Source: CAJPPJ01 sp963536495
GTDB taxonomy: Bacteria; Bacillota_I; Bacilli_A; RF39; UBA660
Assembly: GCA_963536495.1 (NCBI GenBank)
Contig: CAUTAF010000008.1
Span: 14,957 to 78,956, forward strand
Direction of reading: 5' to 3'
Length of the DNA stretch: 64,000 bases
Shown: piece after piece, positions 42,228 to 50,451 of the stretch
How positions within the stretch are numbered: the first letter of the stretch is position 1
Layout: every line of letters starts with the position of its first letter
Position numbers and translations under genes: made by a program
The notes under the pieces: generated by a model
Told to the model about the DNA's origin: nothing
The model's input: only the letters and a program-made list of their open reading frames with translations
Databases searched by the model: none

Positions 42228-42941
42228 TTAATCTGAATATGCTTTGTTAAAATTTATATTACTAAGTTCCAATAAATTATTATCCCCTTTTTCCTTTATT
42301 GAAACTATATCCACTTCTTTTCCATCTAATGATGTTCTAGCTTTTCTTATTGAAAATCCATTAAATGCAAGTGCAACTGATACAAATAGAATTGATACTA
42401 CTATATGTCTTACATAACTTGATAAATCATTATTAGCTAAGTAATTCATTGTAGAAAGTAAAAATGTTACAGTTGCTAAAACTCCAAAAATTATTATTGT
42501 AATGATATTTATAGTCGTTATGAAATTCGATATAAATTGAAATCCACTTGTTGACATAAGTTCATTTTTAAAAGGTTCTGCACTTGTATAACCACTTCCA
42601 ACAGATACTCCATTAAATGTAATTCCTTTTATAGCATTTATTACCATTCTTGGTAAATGAATTACTAATATCATTACCATTATATGTCCTAAGAATGTTG
42701 TTACCAAATTTGTCATATCAGGATTGCTTAGCATTTCTAAAGCCTTTAGTATAATATTTATTGCTAAAGTATATACTATAAGACATTGTAAGATTAAAAT
42801 AAATCCTGCTAAATATCCATTTAATTTTCCAAAGGCTTTTAAACTTTCAAACATAAATTCACTTGCTTGAGCCTCTTTTGGTACAAATACAAAGAACATC
42901 ATCAACATAATTAAAAAACTTTTCTTTTTCACTGAACTCAC
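42228..42941 (-). CDS. Membrane protein made of two VirB2-like modules
   Basis: The 237-residue product starts with a signal peptide (cleavage near AQA-SE) and has at least four further hydrophobic helices in two pairs. The second pair, TVTFLLSTMNYLANNDLSS and the following helix, aligns with TVYFLIGLFKFFANPELSQ of the pilin at 41768. The first pair has the same loop pattern (ALEMLSNPDMTNLVTT). I therefore infer an internal duplication of a VirB2-like unit. It could be a pilin-platform (VirB3/VirB6-like) component. Confidence 0.7.
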   Translation of the reverse strand: MSSVKKKSFLIMLMMFFVFVPKEAQASEFMFESLKAFGKLNGYLAGFILILQCLIVYTLAINIILKALEMLSNPDMTNLVTTFLGHIMVMILVIHLPRMVINAIKGITFNGVSVGSGYTSAEPFKNELMSTSGFQFISNFITTINIITIIIFGVLATVTFLLSTMNYLANNDLSSYVRHIVVSILFVSVALAFNGFSIRKARTSLDGKEVDIVSIKEKGDNNLLELSNINFNKAYSD

Positions 42942-42943
42942 CT

Positions 42944-43642
42944 CTATATTTCATTTCTTGAAGTTGTCATATCTTCGATAAAAATTCCAACAGGGTTTGT
43001 TCTTAATTCTTCTTTTGTAGTAGGTGTCTTTACAGATACACTAACAGTTGATTGGAAGAAATTTCTTTCTATTATTGTTCCATTAGGGTCAATAGTAATC
43101 TCTTGCCATCTTACATCAAAAGCTGGTTGATTAGGTATCTTAACAATAACAATTTTATCTGTAAATCTTCTAGCACCTGTTCTTAAAAGATTTTCTCTTG
43201 CTTGTTTATCTATGTTCCATAATCTTGTTAAAACAGGTTTAGTCATAAAGTGGCTTACATCTTGTAACTGTACTTGGAATTGCTCTTCAGTAGCTGGTAC
43301 TTCTCTTAAATCTCTAATAACTTTTGCTAAAAAATAAGAAATTTGTGCGTCAGTAGGTTTAATATCATTACCATATTCTACTTCACCTAAATCAAGAACT
43401 TCTCCATTTGCTGTTACTGTAACTAAATATGGCACAAGTGGTTTTCTTTTAAAAATATAAAAGTTTATCAAGATACTTATTGCCAATATAAACAGTAACA
43501 CTTTACTTACTCTTTCCCAAAACAATAAATTTTTTACTATCATAGTCATTTGATTATAAGGAGTATTTAATTTTGAAATATCTGTATTTCTAAAATCCTT
43601 TTTAAATTCACTAGGATAGCTTTCTTGTTTCTTATCGGTCAT
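42944..43642 (-). CDS. virB8: VirB8/TrbF-family T4SS inner-membrane protein
   Basis: The 232-residue product has a short cytoplasmic N-terminus, one TM (about 48-66) and a periplasmic NTF2-like domain. It contains LVPYLVTVTANGEV after the TM, NFFQSTVSVSVKTP in the middle strand and the closing NPVGIFIEDMTTSRN typical of TrbF. VirB8 proteins nucleate T4SS assembly in the inner membrane. It precedes the double VirB2-like gene by 2 bp. Confidence 0.9.
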   Translation of the reverse strand: MTDKKQESYPSEFKKDFRNTDISKLNTPYNQMTMIVKNLLFWERVSKVLLFILAISILINFYIFKRKPLVPYLVTVTANGEVLDLGEVEYGNDIKPTDAQISYFLAKVIRDLREVPATEEQFQVQLQDVSHFMTKPVLTRLWNIDKQARENLLRTGARRFTDKIVIVKIPNQPAFDVRWQEITIDPNGTIIERNFFQSTVSVSVKTPTTKEELRTNPVGIFIEDMTTSRNEI

Positions 43643-43689
43643 CTTTTTTTTAACCCCCTTTTTCTTTTACTGAAATGTAGTGTCTTCAA

Positions 43690-44100
43690 TTAAATTATAT
43701 TTGCTTTTTGAATATAGTCAGGTAGTCCATAGTAAAAATCTAATAAACTTACTTCAAGATATTCGTCTTTTCTCATATCTTCTCTAACTTTTTCAAAATT
43801 GCTTTTAAATAATTTAACTAAATTTTCTTTAAATTCTACTCTTGAAAATTTATTTTGTGATATATATTCTTTCTTTAAATTTTCATTAGTTCCCCTCATA
43901 ACTTCTTCTCCTAACTTTTCTTTAAAAAAAGAATTTTTTATGTAAAAGTAAAAAATTATTTGTCTTAACTTGTAAAAGTTTACAGTCGCAACAGGTAAAT
44001 TTTTGTTCTCATACAAAAAATCTTTTATGCCTTTCAAAAACAAATAGAATACAAAGAAAATTATCCCTATTAAAAGCACTAGAAATAAAAAAGTCCACAT
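43690..44100 (-). CDS. Single-TM protein, first gene of the T4SS operon
   Basis: The 136-residue product has an N-terminal hydrophobic segment (about 3-24, MWTFLFLVLLIGIIFFVFYL) and a basic helical cytoplasmic domain. It starts the run to 31492. No match to VirB3, VirB5 or VirB7 is apparent. The promoter is probably the extended -10 at 44194. Confidence 0.7.
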   Translation of the reverse strand: MWTFLFLVLLIGIIFFVFYLFLKGIKDFLYENKNLPVATVNFYKLRQIIFYFYIKNSFFKEKLGEEVMRGTNENLKKEYISQNKFSRVEFKENLVKLFKSNFEKVREDMRKDEYLEVSLLDFYYGLPDYIQKANII

Positions 44101-44193
44101 CTTACACTAACACCTCTCTTTACTCTATGATTTTTCTAACATATCATTCACGAAATTAATGGTTATCATTAATAATATGAATTTTACAATTTT

Positions 44194-44199
44194 ATTATA
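44194..44199 (-). promoter_or_regulatory. Probable T4SS operon promoter
   Basis: Extended -10 GTGATATAAT on the minus strand, 94 bp upstream of the first T4SS gene; the -35 is weak. Confidence 0.5.
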
Positions 44200-44275
44200 T
44201 CACATTTTTTAGAAAAATAAATATCTTTTTTTGGTATAATATACTTTTTTAAAAATATTTTTTTAATAAAAAAAC

Positions 44276-44298
44276 AAAGTCTAAAAAAAGACTTTTTT
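44276..44298 (+). terminator. Short hairpin with U-run
   Basis: AAAGTCT / AGACTTT with a 6-nt A loop, followed on the plus strand by T6. It could end a short plus-strand transcript from the -10 at 44235. Confidence 0.45.
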
Positions 44299-44508
44299 CT
44301 AATTGTACTATACACCATATATTTTATTCAAATACATCTATTTTTTCTGTAAATGCTTTCTATTCTTTTCATTAAATTAAATTAAACTTAATTTACAAAA
44401 AAGTTTTTTAATAATTGAATAAAAACATTTTATATTTTTAATAAAATTTTAAAATGATTTTAAATAAAACTTAAAATTATATTTTTTAAAAAAATAATAA
44501 ATAAAAAA

Positions 44509-44532
44509 GCAAGGATAATCTCTTACCCTTGC
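44509..44532 (-). terminator. Terminator of the 44674-55234 gene run
   Basis: GCAAGGGTAA pairs with TTATCCTTGC (one G-U) on the minus strand, followed by CTTTTTTATT. Confidence 0.75.
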
Positions 44533-44673
44533 CTTTTACCACTAATTTATTTTAACTTGTAAAAAGAGAAACATAAAGCAAAATTTAAAATTGCTTTTTT
44601 ATGAAATATGTAGACTTTAATTATTTATAACATTTTTAAAATTAAAAGTCAACAAATAATTCTTTATAATATT

Positions 44674-45147
44674 TTACTCTATCACAAATATTCTATGAAA
44701 ATGAGGCAACTCTTGATTTAAGTGTAAAACATAATATTCAAACTTTGACTTAGGTACTGTTGCTTTCTTCTCAAGTTCCCTTATAGCGTTTTTTAAAACT
44801 TCATAACATTCCATTAAGCTATCTATATCTTTCTTTTCAGTATTGAAATAAAATAGTTGCTGTTTACATTTCTTATAATTTTCCTTTGATAACATTTCAC
44901 TCAATTTCTTATGTTCAACTGTTCTTTCATCAAAACCTCTTAAAGAAATTCCGTCAAAATATAAATTGAATTTAGTATCTTCATTAAAATATTTATCACT
45001 TGTATTGAATAAATAATTTAAACTATTCTTTATATGCTGATTGTTATTATAGTCAACTTCAAAGCTATAAAGAATTATATTTCCATTCTCATTTAATATT
45101 TTCTCAAATTCTTCTTCATCTGATGTTATCATAAAATTTTTCTTCAT
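44674..45147 (-). CDS. Hypothetical protein, 157 aa
   Basis: A soluble alpha/beta protein starting MKKNFMITSDEEEFEKILNE and containing NLYFDGISLRGFDERTVEHK and a C-terminal YVLHLNQELPHFHRIFVIE with several histidines. It is the last gene of the accessory run, 4 bp after the 45151 gene. The histidines are not in a motif I recognise. Confidence 0.75.
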   Translation of the reverse strand: MKKNFMITSDEEEFEKILNENGNIILYSFEVDYNNNQHIKNSLNYLFNTSDKYFNEDTKFNLYFDGISLRGFDERTVEHKKLSEMLSKENYKKCKQQLFYFNTEKKDIDSLMECYEVLKNAIRELEKKATVPKSKFEYYVLHLNQELPHFHRIFVIE

Positions 45148-45150
45148 ACT

Positions 45151-45411
45151 TTACCCCTTTTTATTTTTTTGTTTTACATCATTTTCATTAACATTTTCAT
45201 TAACATTTTCATTAACATTCACAATAACATTAACAATATATCTTTCTTTGTCTAACATTTCAAGCAGACAATCTTCCAAATCTGTTTCACAATTCCATCT
45301 AGGATTAGTGTTATAAATATTTCCTTGTAAATCTATAACATATCTATTATCAACATCATCTTTTAAATAGCATTGATTTTCTTTATCCCAAATGCTTATT
45401 GCTTTTATCAT
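45151..45411 (-). CDS. Small protein with a VNEN tandem repeat, 86 aa
   Basis: The N-terminus (WDKENQCYLKDDVDNRYVID) looks like a small beta fold. The C-terminus is an in-frame repeat of VNEN, coded by a 12-bp DNA tandem repeat (about 45180-45220, three or more copies). The repeat number may vary by slippage without breaking the frame. Confidence 0.7.
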   Translation of the reverse strand: MIKAISIWDKENQCYLKDDVDNRYVIDLQGNIYNTNPRWNCETDLEDCLLEMLDKERYIVNVIVNVNENVNENVNENDVKQKNKKG

Positions 45412-45442
45412 ATAAATCTCACCCTTTCTTTTGTTTTAATTA

Positions 45443-45877
45443 CTACTTTTCTAAAAATTCTTTCATCATTTTTATATTTTTTAAATTTTCTTCTTCTTTA
45501 TTTAATTTTAAGAGTTTACTCTTTTCATCTTTTTTTATTTTTTCTATTTTTTTTAAAACTTTTTTTGCTAGTCTAAATTTTTCATTTTTCTTTTCAAATC
45601 TTAATTCACAAAAATAAATAACTATATTTATAATGAAAAAACCTGAAATAGTTAATATAAAAATTTCACTTATTGTTTTGAAATTTAATTCAGTATATCC
45701 TTTTACATTTACATATATCAAACCTGTTATAAGTATTATTAATAATCCAGCATAAACAATTTTATCAGAGATTTCTTCAGAAAATTCTCCCACAATTTTT
45801 TCAGCTATTTCTTTTACTTTAATCATTTCTCTGATTTCTTTCATTTCACTTTTTATTTCTTCATCAGTGTATTCCAT
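45443..45877 (-). CDS. Tandem family E member 1 (two-TM, LAK-helix)
   Basis: The 144-residue product shows the family E layout: a charged N-terminal helix, two TM segments (about 40-57 and 70-90), then a cytoplasmic helix with FRLAKKVLKKIEKIKK and the closing IKMMKEFLEK. Eleven genes from 45443 to 54027 share this plan. No known family; the group looks like small inner-membrane proteins with cytoplasmic coiled coils. Confidence 0.8.
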   Translation of the reverse strand: MEYTDEEIKSEMKEIREMIKVKEIAEKIVGEFSEEISDKIVYAGLLIILITGLIYVNVKGYTELNFKTISEIFILTISGFFIINIVIYFCELRFEKKNEKFRLAKKVLKKIEKIKKDEKSKLLKLNKEEENLKNIKMMKEFLEK

Positions 45878-45915
45878 TTCTCTACCTCAATTCAACTTGA
45901 CTTTTTTATTTCTAT

Positions 45916-46497
45916 TCATTTTTTTAAATATTCTTTCATCATCTTTACTTCTTGTGATTTTTCCTTATTTTCTTCTAATGTTTTTTTTATTTTTTCTTTA
46001 TTTTTTTCTTCCATTTCTTTTGTTTTGATTTTTTCTTCTTTTTCTTTTTTGAAATTTTTATATTTTTCTATTACTTCCTTAGCAAGTTTCATTCTTTCTC
46101 TTTCAGGAGAAAAATCTTTATTAAATTTCATATAATAAAAATTTGCGACAAAAAATATTCCAGTGGCTACAAGTGTAAGTATTGACATTGTTTTTCCATC
46201 AAATTTTATATCTTTTTTAAAAAATGCAAGTAAAACAATTAAAATTATTATTGAAATAAATGTAATTATTGAAGTTTTAACCATAACTTTTTCATTATAT
46301 TCCGAAATAATTTTTCTTGCTTTTTTAATTAAAAGTTTATCGTTATATTCTTCATATTCCGAAATAATTTTTCTTGTTCTTTTAATTAAAAGTTCATCAT
46401 CATATTCTTCTTTATTGTCATTCTCTTCAAAATAGATTGTTATTTTAGTTTCTTTAGTTTCTTCCAAATTGAACACCCCATTTTTTTTATTACTCAA
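45916..46497 (-). CDS. Tandem family E member 2, with an internal duplication
   Basis: The 193-residue product begins NLEETKETKITIYFEEND within its first 30 residues, nearly the same as member 3. Residues about 30-70 contain two copies of a 19-residue unit (YDDELLIKRTRKIISEYEE, then YNDKLLIKKARKIISEY), encoded by a 57-bp direct repeat at 46299-46412. Two TMs follow, then MKLAKEVIEKYKNF and the closing EVKMMKEYLKK. It abuts member 3 with no gap. Confidence 0.8.
   Translation of the reverse strand: MSNKKNGVFNLEETKETKITIYFEENDNKEEYDDELLIKRTRKIISEYEEYNDKLLIKKARKIISEYNEKVMVKTSIITFISIIILIVLLAFFKKDIKFDGKTMSILTLVATGIFFVANFYYMKFNKDFSPERERMKLAKEVIEKYKNFKKEKEEKIKTKEMEEKNKEKIKKTLEENKEKSQEVKMMKEYLKK
46299..46412. 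repeat. 57-bp tandem duplication inside family E member 2
   Basis: Two adjacent copies, 46299-46355 and 46356-46412, differ at a few positions and encode the 19-residue unit. They keep the reading frame. Confidence 0.75.
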
Positions 46498-46998
46498 TCA
46501 TTTATTTAAAAATTCTTTCATCAACTTTATTTCTTGTGATTTTTCTTTGTTTTTTTTTAATGTTTCTTCTATTTTTTCTTTATTTTTTTCTAGTTTTTCT
46601 TTCAATTCAGCTTTTATTTTTCTTCTTTTTTCTAAGTCTTTATATTTCTTTTCTATTTCTTTTGCAAGTTTTAAATCTTCATTTTCATTAATAAGTTTTT
46701 TTTCATATAGTATGTAAAATATAATTGATGTAAAAAATACCATAGCTATTAAGAATACAGCTAAGAGTAATATTTTATATACTATTCCAATAACAAGTTT
46801 TTCTTCAAAAATAACAATCATAGTTACTGTTGATATAAAACTTAAACAAACAACAGATAGAATTTTCTCAAAAATTCTTTCATCATATTCATCTATAATT
46901 TTTTCAGAAACTTTTCTTAATTTTTCTTCTTCACTTTTTTCGTTCTCTTCAAAATAGATTGTCATTTTAGTTTCTTTAGTTTCTTCCATACCAAACAC
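46498..46998 (-). CDS. Tandem family E member 3
   Basis: The 166-residue product starts MFGMEETKETKMTIYFEENE, near identical to member 2 and so a recent duplicate. Two TM segments (about 45-65 and 73-95) precede LKLAKEIEKKYKDLEKR and EIKLMKEFLNK. Long Lys/Glu-rich helix in between. Function unknown. Confidence 0.8.
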   Translation of the reverse strand: MFGMEETKETKMTIYFEENEKSEEEKLRKVSEKIIDEYDERIFEKILSVVCLSFISTVTMIVIFEEKLVIGIVYKILLLAVFLIAMVFFTSIIFYILYEKKLINENEDLKLAKEIEKKYKDLEKRRKIKAELKEKLEKNKEKIEETLKKNKEKSQEIKLMKEFLNK

Positions 46999-47021
46999 CT
47001 CATTTTTTTATCTCTTAATTA

Positions 47022-47954
47022 TTATTTATTCAAAAATTCTTTCATCATCTTTATATTTTTTGAATTTTCTTTATTTTTTTCTAATGTTTCTTTTATTTTT
47101 TCTTTATTTTTTTCTTCTTTTTCTAAATCTGTATATCTTTTTATTATTTCTCTAGCAAGTTTAAAATCTTCATTTTCTTTAACAAGTTTTTTTTCATATA
47201 ATATATAAAATATAGCTGGTACAAAAATCATTATAATTATTAGAACTACAATTATCGACAATATGTTAGATATTATTCCAATAAGAAATTTATTTTTTGA
47301 AATAAAAATTATAGATATTACTGTTATATAGATTAAAAAAGCTAAAACAACAGCAAAAAAACATTTTACAGAAATCTCTTTATCATATTCATATATAATT
47401 TCTTCAGAAACTTCTCTTAATTTTTCTTCTTCCATTTCTTCTACGCTTTCTTTATCATCTTCATCTTCATTGTATTCAGAAATTAATTCTTCTTTTTCTT
47501 TTTCTAAATTCTCTATTTGCTCTTTCAAATTCTTTTTATTTTCTTCAGCATTTTCTTCAATATTTTCTTCAATATTTTCTGTATCTTTATTTTCTTCAAT
47601 TTTTTCGATTTCATCTTCTAATTTTTTTATTGTTTTATCTAATTCATTTAATCTTTTAGCTTTTTCTAATTCTTGTTCCTTTTCTTTTATTTCTCTTAAC
47701 TTGTCGATTTCATCTTCTAAAATATCAACTTCATCTTCTAATTCTTCAATTTTATTTTCTAATTTTTCAACTTTTCTTTCTAATCTTCTTTCTTTCCTTT
47801 CTTCATCAAAATCTAATTCAGAAATTTCTTCTTCTAGTTCTTCAACTTTTTCTTCTAAATTTGCTATTTCTTCTTCTAGTTCTTCAATTCTTTTTTCTTT
47901 TTCTTCTATCTTTTCATTTATTTTTTCCAATTCCATATTCATATCCATATTCAT
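47022..47954 (-). CDS. Tandem family E member 4, with a long coiled-coil extension
   Basis: At 310 residues this is the longest member. Residues 1-190 are an uninterrupted heptad-like run of E, K, L and I, a strong coiled coil. The normal family body follows: KLREVSEEIIYEYDKEI, two TMs (about 205-225 and 233-257), FKLAREIIKRYTDLEK and IKMMKEFLNK. The extension may allow long-range dimerisation. Function unknown. Confidence 0.8.
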   Translation of the reverse strand: MNMDMNMELEKINEKIEEKEKRIEELEEEIANLEEKVEELEEEISELDFDEERKERRLERKVEKLENKIEELEDEVDILEDEIDKLREIKEKEQELEKAKRLNELDKTIKKLEDEIEKIEENKDTENIEENIEENAEENKKNLKEQIENLEKEKEELISEYNEDEDDKESVEEMEEEKLREVSEEIIYEYDKEISVKCFFAVVLAFLIYITVISIIFISKNKFLIGIISNILSIIVVLIIIMIFVPAIFYILYEKKLVKENEDFKLAREIIKRYTDLEKEEKNKEKIKETLEKNKENSKNIKMMKEFLNK

Positions 47955-47974
47955 ACCTCAATTCATTCATTCAT

Positions 47975-48472
47975 TTATTTTTTTTCTAAATATTCATTTC
48001 TTTCTAAATATTCTTTCATAACTTTAACTTGTTGTGATTTTTCTTTACTTTCTTCTAATGTATTACTTATTGAAATTCTTTTTTTTAAGTCTTTACTTCT
48101 TTCTTTAATTGTTTTTGAAAGAATTTTAAAAGTTTTCTTAGCAATTTTTAAATCTTCGTTTTTAAAATTACAATAAAAACCATAAATTAAACCGAATAAG
48201 CAATAACTTAAAACAAATGCAATCCACCCTGTAATTATAGGAATAAAAACTTCGTTCATTATAATGGCTGTTGTTACTGCTGAAATAAGCATTATAAAAA
48301 TCCCAAAACAAAAACTTTTAATTGTACTATCATTTAAGTTTTCATTTAAAACTTGAAAAACTACTTCTAATGTTTTTCTTTCTTCATTTGTCCATAATTC
48401 ATTCTCATAATCTGTAAAGCTGTTCCAATCATAAAACTTTATATCTATTAATTTTTCTTCATTTTTTTCCAT
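47975..48472 (-). CDS. Tandem family E member 5
   Basis: The 165-residue product has a distinct N-terminus (LIDIKFYDWNSFTDYENELW), two TMs (about 58-78 and 85-107), LKIAKKTFKILSKTIKER and QVKVMKEYLERNEYLEKK. The 3' end duplicates EYLE(R/K)N. Same plan as its neighbours. Function unknown. Confidence 0.8.
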   Translation of the reverse strand: MEKNEEKLIDIKFYDWNSFTDYENELWTNEERKTLEVVFQVLNENLNDSTIKSFCFGIFIMLISAVTTAIIMNEVFIPIITGWIAFVLSYCLFGLIYGFYCNFKNEDLKIAKKTFKILSKTIKERSKDLKKRISISNTLEESKEKSQQVKVMKEYLERNEYLEKK

Positions 48473-48503
48473 ATTTTTCTCCTAATAACTAAAGTAATTT
48501 TTT

Positions 48504-49034
48504 TTATATTTTTTGAATAAAATATCTTATATCTTTATTTATACAAAACATTTTCTTAATAAAACTTTTGTACATAAATTCCTTTTCTATTACTTTATAG
48601 CCTTTTTCTTTGAAATATTTGAAGATTTCAACTTCTTCTTTTTTGTTAAAAATTAAAGCTACTGTATCAGGCTTATTTTTTGGAAATACTTTAAATCTTT
48701 CTATATCATCAGGATTAAATTTTTCTATAACTAATATCTTCCCATTTTTATATTCTTCATCTAAGGTATTATCACTAATTTTCCTTATTTGATAGTCTAT
48801 TTTATATAGTTCTTTATATTTTTTATATCTTAGTTTATATATTAAGAAATATATACCTAAATATAGAAATGCTACAATAGGATATAATAAAATTGCTCCT
48901 ATCCAAGACATACTTCCCATATAGTCATTCATCTTAAATATATATATAAGACAAGTATAAAATGATAACCTTGAGATTAAATCAAAGTGTTGCTTTGTTT
49001 TAAATTTAAAAATTTCTCTTTCTAAAAGTTCCAT
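48504..49034 (-). CDS. Two-TM protein with a small soluble C-terminal domain (not family E)
   Basis: The 176-residue product has TM segments at about 20-36 and 45-68 but no LAK helix. The C-terminal domain contains KPDTVALIFNKKEEVEIFKY and FKEKGYKVIEKEFM, resembling in rhythm the GYKLINIS region of the 54024 product. Located in the middle of the family E cluster. No known family. Confidence 0.75.
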   Translation of the reverse strand: MELLEREIFKFKTKQHFDLISRLSFYTCLIYIFKMNDYMGSMSWIGAILLYPIVAFLYLGIYFLIYKLRYKKYKELYKIDYQIRKISDNTLDEEYKNGKILVIEKFNPDDIERFKVFPKNKPDTVALIFNKKEEVEIFKYFKEKGYKVIEKEFMYKSFIKKMFCINKDIRYFIQKI

Positions 49035-49086
49035 ATTTTTTTCTCCTCAATTCCCTTTTTTGTTATAAGTAAAATAATGTAAATAA

Positions 49087-49533
49087 TTAATGCAAATAAT
49101 TTTCAAAATCTTTTATATTATTAGATTTTTCTTGTTCCTCTTCAAAAATCTCTTTTAATTTTCTTTCTTTTTCTTTTAGTTTTTTCTTTTCTTCATATTT
49201 TTTTATTATTTCTTTAGCTAAAATATATTCTTTGTCTTTTCTATATTTTAATAAATATATTATTTCACTAGCTATTTTTTTAGAAAATTTAACCCAGTAA
49301 TAACCACAAATAAGAAATAAAGGTATTAATATAAATTGAATTATATAAGGGTTGACTATGTTTGCTAAAATATAAGCAAACATAGATATATATAGAAAAA
49401 GTATTATCACCTGTATAAAATCATATAAAATTCCTTTTTCCTTTTCGTATACAACATTTTTTGCTCTTCTTTCTACACCATTCATATCCATTGACATTTT
49501 ATCACTCCAATCTTTATATTTTTTCAAAAACAT
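49087..49533 (-). CDS. Tandem family E member 6
   Basis: The 148-residue product shows the second N-terminal type (MNGVERRAKNVVYEKEKG, around residues 17-35, shared as MN..E..A..L..EKE with members 8-11). Two TMs (about 40-62 and 68-85) precede YILAKEIIKKYEEKKKLK and NIKDFENYLH. An internal ATG at that MN motif may be the true start. Function unknown. Confidence 0.78.
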   Translation of the reverse strand: MFLKKYKDWSDKMSMDMNGVERRAKNVVYEKEKGILYDFIQVIILFLYISMFAYILANIVNPYIIQFILIPLFLICGYYWVKFSKKIASEIIYLLKYRKDKEYILAKEIIKKYEEKKKLKEKERKLKEIFEEEQEKSNNIKDFENYLH

Positions 49534-49590
49534 TCAACCAAATCCTATCTTATTCTAACTTTCTAACACTGTTAGAAAATGTTAAAACTT

Positions 49591-49779
49591 TTATATAGAT
49601 TTTTTATCTAACATAAGATATTCAATTACAGTCAAATCTTTTTTTAATATCTTGCAAGTTCTTCCATAATCATAACAACCTACAATTAGACAAACTATAA
49701 CTGTTACAAAAAATATTTTATATTGATTTTTAACGAAAAAATCATATAAATCTTCTTCATCATTTCTCTTTTTTGACAT
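49591..49779 (-). CDS. Small single-TM protein, 62 aa
   Basis: One TM segment (about 17-37, YKIFFVTVIVCLIVGCYDYG) lies between charged ends. It is transcribed from a dedicated promoter (49882-49910) through a large hairpin (49816-49867) that looks like an attenuator, the only such arrangement in this cluster. Function unknown. Confidence 0.65.
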   Translation of the reverse strand: MSKKRNDEEDLYDFFVKNQYKIFFVTVIVCLIVGCYDYGRTCKILKKDLTVIEYLMLDKKSI

Positions 49780-49815
49780 TTAACTACCCTCACTTCTAAA
49801 TAAAATTCAATAAAA

Positions 49816-49867
49816 ACAGCACTATCCTGTTCCACTGTTGAATTTTTTCAACTCGTGAGATAGTGCC
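49816..49867 (-). promoter_or_regulatory. Nested hairpin with U-run: attenuator or short RNA
   Basis: Outer stem GGCACTATC / GATAGTGC encloses a second stem GTTGAA / TTCAAC. The minus-strand 3' side is CTGTTTTTATTG. It begins within about 10 nt of the predicted start site and ends before the 49779 start codon. That fits a leader attenuator or a separate RNA of about 65 nt. Confidence 0.6.
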
Positions 49868-49881
49868 TTTATTACACTATC

Positions 49882-49910
49882 ATTATATCAAATTTTATAT
49901 AAAATGTAAA
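49882..49910 (-). promoter_or_regulatory. Promoter upstream of the attenuator
   Basis: Minus strand TTTACA (49905-49910), 17-bp spacer, extended -10 TGATATAAT (core 49882-49887). The -35 region is duplicated: ATGTAAAGGTTTT occurs at 49904 and again at 49919. Confidence 0.7.
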
Positions 49911-49944
49911 GGTTTTCTATGTAAAGGTTTTGCAAGTTTCCCTT

Positions 49945-50400
49945 TTATTTTTCAATCATTCCAAAATATTCTCTTGTTTCTTTAATATGTTGTGAATGTT
50001 CAATCATTTCTTTTAAAAAAATTTTTCTTTCCATTTTTTCTGTTAAAAATTTTTCTCTATTTTTATATATATTAACCATTTTTTTTGCAAATTTATATTC
50101 TTCATCTGCTAATTCTAAACAAATATCTGAAACAATGGTACTTAAAATTAAAAATATAAATGGAACAATGCAATTAATAGAAATTATTGTGAATAGTATT
50201 TCTGAAGTGAAATAATTGCTTTTTTCACCATAATAAACAATACTTGAAATTATAGATAAAAACCATAAACACATAGAGATATATAAAGATAACTCCCCTT
50301 TCTTTTTATCTATTATTTTTAAAAATTTTTCCTTACCTAATTTACTTTGTTTTAGTAAAAGTTCTTCTTTTTCTATTTCTAAATCATCAATACTTTCCAT
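49945..50400 (-). CDS. Tandem family E member 7
   Basis: The 151-residue product has a charged start (MESIDDLEIEKEELLLKQSK), two TMs (about 37-55 and 68-95), YKFAKKMVNIYKNREKFL and an ending IKETREYFGMIEK. It keeps the plan but is one of the more diverged members. Function unknown. Confidence 0.75.
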   Translation of the reverse strand: MESIDDLEIEKEELLLKQSKLGKEKFLKIIDKKKGELSLYISMCLWFLSIISSIVYYGEKSNYFTSEILFTIISINCIVPFIFLILSTIVSDICLELADEEYKFAKKMVNIYKNREKFLTEKMERKIFLKEMIEHSQHIKETREYFGMIEK

Positions 50401-50451
50401 TTTTAATTCAACTCCAATTTAATTTTCCAATTTAATTTTCCAATTTAGTTT

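Larger units (their letters stand above)
44101..44673. other. Gene-free interval between the T4SS and accessory operons
   Basis: These 573 bp hold no credible ORF. They contain the T4SS promoter (44194-44199), a plus-strand TTGGTATAAT (-10 44235-44240) with no gene after it, a short hairpin with T-run (44276-44298) and the accessory operon's terminator (44509-44532). The rest is low-complexity A/T. Confidence 0.6.

Noticed and set aside
47470..48021. A 183-codon plus-strand ORF rich in Ser and Phe
   Set aside because: It is the antisense shadow of the Glu/Lys coiled coil of family E member 4; other Ser/Phe-rich plus-strand ORFs were rejected for the same reason.
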